11,103 bases of DNA, from assembly GCA_029069015.1 (NCBI GenBank), contig JAIEBL010000206.1, forward strand, positions 1 to 11,103. The letters run 5' to 3'. This DNA comes from Clostridiales bacterium. GTDB lineage: Bacteria > Bacillota > Clostridia > Christensenellales > Pumilibacteraceae. Positions within the stretch are counted from its first letter, which is position 1. The number at the start of each line of letters is the position of its first letter. Below are positions 4,974 through 11,103 of this stretch, piece after piece. The notes below the pieces were generated by a model that saw only the letters and a program-made list of their open reading frames with translations, did no database searches and was not told the DNA's origin. The translations under genes and the position numbers were made by a program.

Positions 4974-7900
4974 TTATTCCATATCGGGCTCTTTTTCGTT
5001 TTCCAAGGCCTCTGCTTTTTTAGGCGTAGCCTTTTTCCGTCCCGTCTTCTTTGCCCCTGCGGGTTTTTCTTCCGCCTTTTCTTCCGCCTGTGCAGGTTTT
5101 CCTTCCGCAGGTTCTTGCGTTCCCGTCTGCGCGGATGCTGCTTCCGCTTCCGCTTTTTCGGGCTCTGCCTCAGCTGCGGGCTTTTCTTCCGCGGGCGCTT
5201 GCGCTTCCGCTTCGGCGTCTACCGCATCGTCTGCCTTATCAGCTTCGGGCTCTTTGCCTTCCCCATCGTCCTTCTTTTTAAGAAAGAGGATCGCCAATAC
5301 CGTTGCGAGCGCAACCACGATTGCAGAAAGAAGGATCACGACAACCGTAAGCGCCGTTACCGCGCCTTTGCCACCCTTGCCCGCGCTGCTGACGGGTACG
5401 TTTGCGGGCGGATCTACGGGCGGCTTCTCTTTGAGCGCTTGCAACCGTTGTTCGGCACGCGTGAGCAAATCGTAGTTTTCTACGAGCGCTGCCTGCGCGC
5501 TTGAGAGACGGTCATACGCCATACGCGCCGTCACGATCGCCGTTTCGTCGGCAAGCGTGATGTTGGTAGGAAGCTTAGCAATCTGCTCCATCACGGCGCG
5601 CGTCGCGTCTTCCGCGACCGTTGCGCCCACCGTTTTATAATTGAAGTATGCGGTGTACAAGAGCGCATCGTAGCCTACGCCGTTTTTCGGATAGACCATG
5701 GTAAGACCCTTCGTAAAGCCGACGTAGCTTTTGAAGTTGTTGTTGTACCAAACGAGACCTGCGTCGGGGTAATAGTCCGCCGCGTAGGGGCTGCTGTTTA
5801 AGAACGAAGCAGCCGAGTTGCCCGACACGTCCGACGTGCCGTCTTTATACATTGCGGCATATTCGAGGTCGTACTCCGCTTCGAGAACGGGCGCTTGCAC
5901 GCTGCCGAAGTTCACCACGGCGAGCTTTTCGCTACCGAAGAATGCGCCGTGTCCGATGCTTTTAAGCGTGTACGGTAAATACACCACCGTGAGCGACGGA
6001 TGGAACGCCGCCGCATAGTCGGCGATACGCACCGTGCCTTCCGCAACCGTAAACTGCTCTATCGTTTCGCCTTTCTTTTCCTTCTCTTCCGTATTTTTTC
6101 GGCAGAGGGTCACGAGTTCCAACTTGCCGTTTTCAAGCACCGCGTAGAGCGCGCCGTCGATAACCTTTACTTTTTCCGATACGTCAAACGTCGTCAGAAC
6201 GGATGTGTTGCCGAACTTCTCGTCCGCTTCACCCTTTTTCGTGAAGACGCGGATATCCGTGCCCGCGAACGGGTTATCGCCTAAAACCGCAAGGTCCTCG
6301 CCCAACGTAATCGATTCCAAGAGTGAGCCCGCAAAGGCAAGACGTCCGATCTTCGTCGCTTTAGAAAGGTCTGCTTTTGTGAGCGCGGTACCGGCAAACG
6401 CACTGTCGCCGATGCTCGTTACGGTATCCATTTTGCTAGCCGTTACGAGCGCCGTATCGCCGCTGAAGGTTTCCTTTTCGACGACGGTGGGAAGCGTAAC
6501 CGTTTGGAGCTGCGTACAATTTTTGAACGCACCCTCGCCCACCGTTCTGCCGGCAAGATTCACCGTCCTGATTTTGGTGCCTGCAAAAGCGTACGCACCG
6601 ATCTCTTTTACGTATTCAAACGCCGCAAAACTTGCAAGGTCGCTGTTTTCAAACGCGTGCGCGCCGACGATACTGTCCTTCGTAAACGCATCCGATAGCG
6701 AGAAGTCGATTGCGCCCGTATTCGCAAAGGCATACGCGCCAATGGTTACATCCGCCGTCGGTGCAATGACTTTACCGAGCGAAGCGTAACGGAGTGCGCC
6801 TTCCCCGATCGCGGGTGCGATGAGCACGCCGTTCTCGGTACTGTCTTCAAGATTGGAAAGATCGATTTCGGTAAGCTTAGGCGCAGTCTCCGCCGTCTGC
6901 CCCGAGAGCGCATATGCGCCCAAAATCGTGATTTTATCCGAACCCGTGACGGTGGCAAGCGTTTCGCAATCGTAGAATGCGTACGCGCCGAGAGTCACGG
7001 CATTGGCAAATTCGACACTGCCGAGGGCCTTGCAACCGTAGAAGGCATAGTCGCCGATCGCCGCCTCTCCCGCAAGGCTTACGCTGCCAAGCTGCAAGCA
7101 GCCTTCGAACGCATGCGCGCCGAGCGTATCGAGCGATGCGCCGAGCGTTACAGTCGTGATCTTCGTATTTGCAAACGCGTACTCGCCGATCGCCGTCAAA
7201 TCCGTACAATCGGGCAGAGCGGTAAGCGCCGTACCCGCGAACGCATTCTTGCCTACCAAAATCACTTTGCCCGTAACGGAGGTAAGTTTGGTAAGGTTTT
7301 CAAAAGCGTATTCGCCGATCTCTACGCCGCTCGTAGCCGAGAATTCGATGCTTTCCAGCTTCTTCACGTGGCTGAACGCGCCGTTGCCGATTTTGGTAAT
7401 GCCTGCCGCGACCGTGTAGCCGTTGCTTGCATCAAGCGCAAGGTTGGGCGCTGCCGTGATGATCTCGTTTCCGACTTTATTAAGAAGGAGTCCGCCGCTG
7501 ACCGTAAAGTTTCCATTGCCCGCCGCAAGCGTAAAGGTGCTTACTTTCGTGCCTGCAAACGCGGCTTTGCCCACTTCTTTGACGTCTGCGCCAAGCGTAA
7601 CGGTCGCAAGATTCGTGCAGCCGTTAAACGCATTGTCGGGAATAACGGGGGTATTCACGGTGATGCTTGTCAGCGCCGTGCAGCCCTCGAAGATACCGCT
7701 TGCCATTTTGATTTTCGAACCCAAAGCTACACTGCTAAGTTGCTTGCAGTTCTTGAACGCGCCTGCCGCCGCAGACTGTACGTTTGCAAGTGTTACGCTC
7801 TTAAAGGCGCAACCTTCGAACGCACCTGCGCCGATAGCAATCGCTTCGGTAAGGTTGAACTGCTCTTTGCCGATATTCGTCGTGCTTCTGAGGCGTGTGC

Positions 7901-10900
7901 AACCCTTGAAGGCATCTTTGGAAATGATCTGTACGTATTCGAGACCCTGCACGGTAGTAAGCTGGGTACAATCGGAGAACGCACCCGCATTGATTTGCCG
8001 AAGCGACTTAGGCAAGAATACTTTCTGAAGTCCCGTCAGCTTCGCAAAAGCGTATTGATCGATGACTTCCACGCCCTCCGGGATGTGCACTTCGGTAATG
8101 GGTTCGGGACGTTCGTCGCCGTACGGCCCGTTCTTCGTATAATACGGATCTTCCTCGGTAATTTCCGAAGGATCTCTGTCTACCGACTGCGAGAACGAGA
8201 ACGCAAACTGCGAAATCTGACTGAAATGCTCGTCGAGCGGAATTTCGACCACGCCGCCCAAGCCCTTATACGAAGTAAGGTACGGCCCGTTCGAAACGTA
8301 CGGATCTTTTACTTCGATGGCGACCGATGCCGTATACATGGTAGCTTTTCCGTCGACGTATACCGTTGCCGTAACGAGCGTCGTGCCCTCCGCGAGCGCT
8401 TTGATCGTCACGTCGTTTCCTTTCTGCGTGATCTGTGCGTAGCGGTTGTTGCGCAACGTATACTGGATTTCCGTATCATCGGGGAAATACGCTTTCAGAT
8501 CGCTGAACACCGTTATGATTTCACCGGGATACATTTCCACACTGCGCGAACGGTCGAAAATCGTGGTCGTCCCTTTCCTACCTACCGACTTTTCATCGCT
8601 GTACCGCGTGTAGTGCGAGTAGTCCACTTTGTAGCCCGTAAGCGCAAAGCTGCGCACGGTGGGCCTATCGTATCTGCGGTAACCGTCGTCACCCGCGCCG
8701 AGAACCGTAACGTTTAGAATCTGCGACACGGAGGGATTCTTCTTAGAACGCACCGAAATTTTGGTCGTGCCCTTCTTGATACCGAGCAACGTATCGTCTA
8801 CCACGCGCGCAACGTTCGTGGGCTGACCGGATACGATGCTGTATTCCAAGCCCCAAGCGTACGACTCCGTGGGATACAGTTCGGGCGCAAGACGCAAGGT
8901 CTGGTTTTCGCTGATCACGTAATCCGTCTGCGAGAAGTAGATTTTCTGAATGTTGTCGGGAACGCGCAACTCGTAAATCGAGCTGTTCATCGCATAGTCG
9001 TAGGCAAACAGCATGAGCGTGTTGCCGTTGTCGAAATGCTCGCTGCCCCGCGACTGCGCAACGTACTGCAAGTAATCCGTAAGCTCTATCGTAACGACGT
9101 TGGTCGTGTTCTCGCCGCCGTATACGGGCGTGTAGTACTCTTTCTCGATCATCGCGCCGTTCCACACCATCGTGCGCAGGCATTGCAGGTAGTGGTTGTC
9201 GTATACGCTGATGTCGGCGTATACGCGCGTGCCTCTGGTGTCTTCGTCGTACTCGGTGTAATAACGGACGTCTTGGAGCTGCGGCGCGGAGAAGTCGGTC
9301 GTGAACACGAACGAATAGGTGTTCTTGCTGTTTTTATGATCTTCACCCGTACCGTCGTTCTTATAGTCGAGGTGACCCGTAAGCGTCACTTCGTATTTGG
9401 TGTTGTTTTTAAGATTGTACTCGCTCGGGTAGAAGTCCACTTCTACGTTGCCGTAAATAATGCCCGCCCCGTAGCTGTACGACTTACGCACGTTCGATTC
9501 GGTCTTGCGCCAGATTTCGCGTCCCGTCACCTGCTCGGTGATCACGATATCCATCGATTTACAGCTTCGGAGAAGCCCCGCCCATACGCCGTAAATATAG
9601 TTGAGCGAGTTGTCGCTGTACCCGTTGGAAAGCGCAATGTGTTCTTCCTGCGCGGGGATCTGCGTCTTCGACGGGTCTTGGTTGAAGTAGTATGCTCCCA
9701 TGTAGCCGATATAATCTTTTTCAAGGCCCGCAATCGGACGGGTTGCCCATGCGTCGGGCATGATCTTATCTTCTTTATCGATCGCGTCGTTGATTTCGTC
9801 GGGGTTGGTTTCGAAATACGTAAGATCGAAAATGGGCGCTTCCGTCCAGTCGCCGTAGAAGGCAAGGAAGGGTGCGCGCAAAGATACGCCGCCGTCGGTT
9901 GCGTTAAGCGTAACGAAGCCTTCGACGTACATACCGAATTCAAAGCTCTTATTGAGGTAGTCTTTTGCGCCCTCCGAAAGCGTGATTGTGACGGTAACGT
10001 CCAACGTCGTGCCGCCGCCGACGGTGATCGACGTGCCCGTTACGGGCGCTGCGCCGCTCGAAGACGAAGCCTTCACCGAGATCGTAGCATCGTTATGGGT
10101 GGCGTCGCGGAACATGTACGCGCGCTGATCGGACGTCGTTTCGTCTTTATCGGTCAGCGTTTTGCTGACGCCTTCGCTGTATACGAGTGCATCGACCGAG
10201 AAGCTCGAAGTCGCATCCGAAGGATTGACCACCGAGAATTTGAGCGTATAAACACCCGTACGCTCGGGATCGTCGCCGAGTTCGATTTTGGTCTTTTCTT
10301 TGTAGAGCGGTTCGTTCGTGCCCGCTTCCGTTTTTTCCGCGCCGTTTTCGTCGTATTCTTTTACGCCGATAAAGCTGCGCGTGGTGGTCGCGTCGGTAAG
10401 GTTCGCAAGGCCCGCGCCCTGTTTACGTATCGAATAGGGATTGCCCGCTTCGTTGAGCGCAATGCCTGCCGTGCTCATAAGGAGCTGATTTACGCGCGTG
10501 GCAAGCGCCTTGCCCGTAAGATGATATTTTTCTTTCACGTACTGACGAACGAGAGTATGCACGCCGCATTGGTTGGGCGACGCCATGCTCGTCCCCGAAA
10601 GACGGTCGTATCTCTGGCCGGGGATCGCCGACAAGATATCGCCGCCGTGCGCCGTGATCTCGGGCTTGATACCGAGGTCGGGAAGCGGACCCCACGACGA
10701 GAAGTCGCTCATAAACGGACCTGCAAGGTTCGATTTGTCGAGCGTGATCGTGCCCGTGCCCTTTGCCGCAAGACGTTCGCCGTCGTCCTGCGACATGGAA
10801 ATACATCCGACGCCTGCGCCGTTGTTGAGCTGATACAGGTAGTTGCCCACGCTCATGCGGATATCGCCCGACACGTTGTTGTAAATAATAATGCCCGCAG

Positions 10901-11103
10901 CACCCGCAGCGCCCGCAGCCTGCACCTTTTCCTCGAAGGTGTTCTGTCCACGACGAACGAGCGCGATTTTGCCGCGAACGTCAATGCCCGAATAGCTGCC
11001 GAGTGCGCCCACGCCGGGAATCGTCACGTAGGTAAACGTCCCTTTGGTTTCGCTGCCCAGCATCATATCCATGAAGTTATACGCTTTACCCGAAGAGCTG
11101 TTC
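4974..11103 (-). CDS. Giant membrane-anchored subtilase (S8, C5a peptidase/lactocepin type) with BspA-type LRR array (gene A), 5' end outside the window
   Basis: The frame is open to the right edge (10 further codons precede the Met at 11072) and ends in TAA followed by TAG. Residues are numbered from that Met, which is internal and not the start. Residues about 25-115 form a PA domain (G-K-I-A-L-V-R-R-G). D-F-S-S-W-G-P follows at 123-129 and the catalytic serine motif G-T-S-M-A-S-P has Ser162. The Asp, His and oxyanion Asn of the active site should lie upstream, outside the window. Residues about 240-416 fit the Fn3_5 domain of C5a peptidases, ending at P-F-L-A-F-Y-G-D-W. More beta domains follow to about 700, then two Ig-like domains (about 705-790, Big_2-like, and 840-922). 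About 27 BspA-type LRRs (LRR_5) span about 996-1714. A helical stalk (1818-1882), a proline linker, a membrane helix (about 1904-1931) and a 101-residue E/A/K/P-rich tail ending in a lysine cluster complete the chain. No LPXTG motif is present. Expected role: surface protein cleavage plus target binding. Confidence 0.93.
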   Translation of the reverse strand, partial: NSSSGKAYNFMDMMLGSETKGTFTYVTIPGVGALGSYSGIDVRGKIALVRRGQNTFEEKVQAAGAAGAAGIIIYNNVSGDIRMSVGNYLYQLNNGAGVGCISMSQDDGERLAAKGTGTITLDKSNLAGPFMSDFSSWGPLPDLGIKPEITAHGGDILSAIPGQRYDRLSGTSMASPNQCGVHTLVRQYVKEKYHLTGKALATRVNQLLMSTAGIALNEAGNPYSIRKQGAGLANLTDATTTRSFIGVKEYDENGAEKTEAGTNEPLYKEKTKIELGDDPERTGVYTLKFSVVNPSDATSSFSVDALVYSEGVSKTLTDKDETTSDQRAYMFRDATHNDATISVKASSSSGAAPVTGTSITVGGGTTLDVTVTITLSEGAKDYLNKSFEFGMYVEGFVTLNATDGGVSLRAPFLAFYGDWTEAPIFDLTYFETNPDEINDAIDKEDKIMPDAWATRPIAGLEKDYIGYMGAYYFNQDPSKTQIPAQEEHIALSNGYSDNSLNYIYGVWAGLLRSCKSMDIVITEQVTGREIWRKTESNVRKSYSYGAGIIYGNVEVDFYPSEYNLKNNTKYEVTLTGHLDYKNDGTGEDHKNSKNTYSFVFTTDFSAPQLQDVRYYTEYDEDTRGTRVYADISVYDNHYLQCLRTMVWNGAMIEKEYYTPVYGGENTTNVVTIELTDYLQYVAQSRGSEHFDNGNTLMLFAYDYAMNSSIYELRVPDNIQKIYFSQTDYVISENQTLRLAPELYPTESYAWGLEYSIVSGQPTNVARVVDDTLLGIKKGTTKISVRSKKNPSVSQILNVTVLGAGDDGYRRYDRPTVRSFALTGYKVDYSHYTRYSDEKSVGRKGTTTIFDRSRSVEMYPGEIITVFSDLKAYFPDDTEIQYTLRNNRYAQITQKGNDVTIKALAEGTTLVTATVYVDGKATMYTASVAIEVKDPYVSNGPYLTSYKGLGGVVEIPLDEHFSQISQFAFSFSQSVDRDPSEITEEDPYYTKNGPYGDERPEPITEVHIPEGVEVIDQYAFAKLTGLQKVFLPKSLRQINAGAFSDCTQLTTVQGLEYVQIISKDAFKGCTRLRSTTNIGKEQFNLTEAIAIGAGAFEGCAFKSVTLANVQSAAAGAFKNCKQLSSVALGSKIKMASGIFEGCTALTSITVNTPVIPDNAFNGCTNLATVTLGADVKEVGKAAFAGTKVSTFTLAAGNGNFTVSGGLLLNKVGNEIITAAPNLALDASNGYTVAAGITKIGNGAFSHVKKLESIEFSATSGVEIGEYAFENLTKLTSVTGKVILVGKNAFAGTALTALPDCTDLTAIGEYAFANTKITTVTLGASLDTLGAHAFEGCLQLGSVSLAGEAAIGDYAFYGCKALGSVEFANAVTLGAYAFYDCETLATVTGSDKITILGAYALSGQTAETAPKLTEIDLSNLEDSTENGVLIAPAIGEGALRYASLGKVIAPTADVTIGAYAFANTGAIDFSLSDAFTKDSIVGAHAFENSDLASFAAFEYVKEIGAYAFAGTKIRTVNLAGRTVGEGAFKNCTQLQTVTLPTVVEKETFSGDTALVTASKMDTVTSIGDSAFAGTALTKADLSKATKIGRLAFAGSLLESITLGEDLAVLGDNPFAGTDIRVFTKKGEADEKFGNTSVLTTFDVSEKVKVIDGALYAVLENGKLELVTLCRKNTEEKEKKGETIEQFTVAEGTVRIADYAAAFHPSLTVVYLPYTLKSIGHGAFFGSEKLAVVNFGSVQAPVLEAEYDLEYAAMYKDGTSDVSGNSAASFLNSSPYAADYYPDAGLVWYNNNFKSYVGFTKGLTMVYPKNGVGYDALLYTAYFNYKTVGATVAEDATRAVMEQIAKLPTNITLADETAIVTARMAYDRLSSAQAALVENYDLLTRAEQRLQALKEKPPVDPPANVPVSSAGKGGKGAVTALTVVVILLSAIVVALATVLAILFLKKKDDGEGKEPEADKADDAVDAEAEAQAPAEEKPAAEAEPEKAEAEAASAQTGTQEPAEGKPAQAEEKAEEKPAGAKKTGRKKATPKKAEALENEKEPDME
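4977..5363 (-). other. Membrane helix and low-complexity cytoplasmic tail of protease A
   Basis: Residues about 1904-1931 are an uninterrupted hydrophobic helix rich in V, L, A and I, flanked outside by GKGGKG and inside by LKKKDD. By the positive-inside tendency and the secreted N-terminal part, the C-terminus should be cytoplasmic. The following 101 residues have no predicted fold: first an acidic E/A/P/K stretch with repeated A-E-E-K-P-A-like units, then a basic block (A-K-K-T-G-R-K-K-A-T-P-K-K-A) at 2007-2020. Its role is unknown. Confidence 0.8.
5931..8087 (-). repeat. BspA-type leucine-rich repeat array in protease A
   Basis: About 27 copies of a roughly 22-27 residue repeat can be read at residues about 996-1714, with consensus I-G-x-x-A-F-x-G-C-x-x-L-x-x-V-x-L. 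Examples are the copies around IGEYAF, LGAHAFEGC, IGDYAFYGC and VGEGAFKNC. Two longer non-LRR stretches interrupt the array (about 1186-1226 and 1605-1675), as is usual for BspA-like proteins. At the DNA level the repeat shows as degenerate copies of AACGCRTRCGCGCCGA on the plus strand. The family is known for binding host proteins and other bacteria. A copy-number array like this can change length by recombination, although these copies are quite diverged. Confidence 0.9.

Noticed and set aside
3794..5023. A 409-codon plus-strand frame running across the start of B and the 84-bp repeat
   Set aside because: Same codon-register shadow of B, extended by chance through the repeat element, whose translation gives a peptide familiar from spurious gene calls.
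5363..5420. LPXTG-type sorting signal at the C-terminus of protease A
   Set aside because: The segment before the membrane helix reads V-P-V-S-S-A-G-K-G-G with no LPXTG-like motif, and the 101-residue tail is far longer than in sortase substrates.
4849..5475. Ser/Ala/Phe-rich plus-strand frame opposite the tail of protease A
   Set aside because: A translation of the reverse of the E/A/K/P-rich tail; composition is explained by that low-complexity region.
5931..8087. CRISPR-like or DNA tandem array because of recurring GCGTACGCGCCGA-like words
   Set aside because: The words are degenerate, lie in frame, and encode the A-F/G-A-Y motif of protein LRRs; there are no identical repeats with unique spacers.
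7113..8717. A 534-codon plus-strand frame opposite the LRR array of protease A
   Set aside because: Again in exact codon register with the real gene and rich in Arg and Val; no ribosome binding site or recognisable domain.
11070..11072. Met at 11072 as the start of protease A
   Set aside because: The frame continues to the window edge without a stop, and the PA and serine regions need upstream catalytic Asp and His; there is also no signal peptide here.

Overview
The window shows three genes in a row on the minus strand, all encoding secreted or cell-surface proteins, with nothing convincing on the plus strand. In transcription order they are: (A) a very large surface subtilase, open at the right window edge, 4974-11103; (B) a 1495-residue lipoprotein, 287-4774; (C) the first 41 codons of another lipoprotein, 1-125, cut by the left edge. 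Base composition is near half G+C. The lipobox signal peptides, the perfect AAGGAGG ribosome binding site, and the combination of a C5a-peptidase/lactocepin-type protease, BspA-type leucine-rich repeats and an InlB-type B-repeat suggest a Gram-positive-type host. An uncultured gut Clostridia (Bacillota) lineage fits best; this is inference from protein style, not from a marker gene.

Layout. 1-125: 5' end of lipoprotein C. 126-286: spacer with a near-perfect 36-bp palindrome (222-257) and a purine-rich ribosome binding region. 287-4774: lipoprotein B, with a signal peptide, one InlB B-repeat, a GLUG-like beta-helix region, and a long array of roughly 60-120 residue modules each opening with a G-x-[WYF] motif. 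4775-4973: spacer with B's strong ribosome binding site, a small hairpin and an 8-codon upstream frame, a possible promoter, and an 84-bp element with inverted ends (TGTCA...TGACA) that looks like a copy of a dispersed intergenic repeat. 4974-11103: protease A, with a PA domain, the GTSMASP catalytic serine motif, an Fn3_5-like domain, Ig-like domains, about 27 BspA-type repeats, a helical stalk, one membrane helix, and a 101-residue low-complexity tail predicted to be cytoplasmic.

Working together (inference): A would cut proteins at the cell surface while its LRR array binds a target; B and C are membrane-anchored surface proteins that may share the G-x-W module. A and B are separated by 199 bp containing the repeat and a candidate promoter, so they need not form one operon. 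No defence system, CRISPR array, RNA gene or transposase is visible. The most unusual items are the domain architecture of A with its histone-H1-like tail, the unassigned repeat module of B, the ssrA-like ALAA end of B, and the mobile-looking palindromic element.
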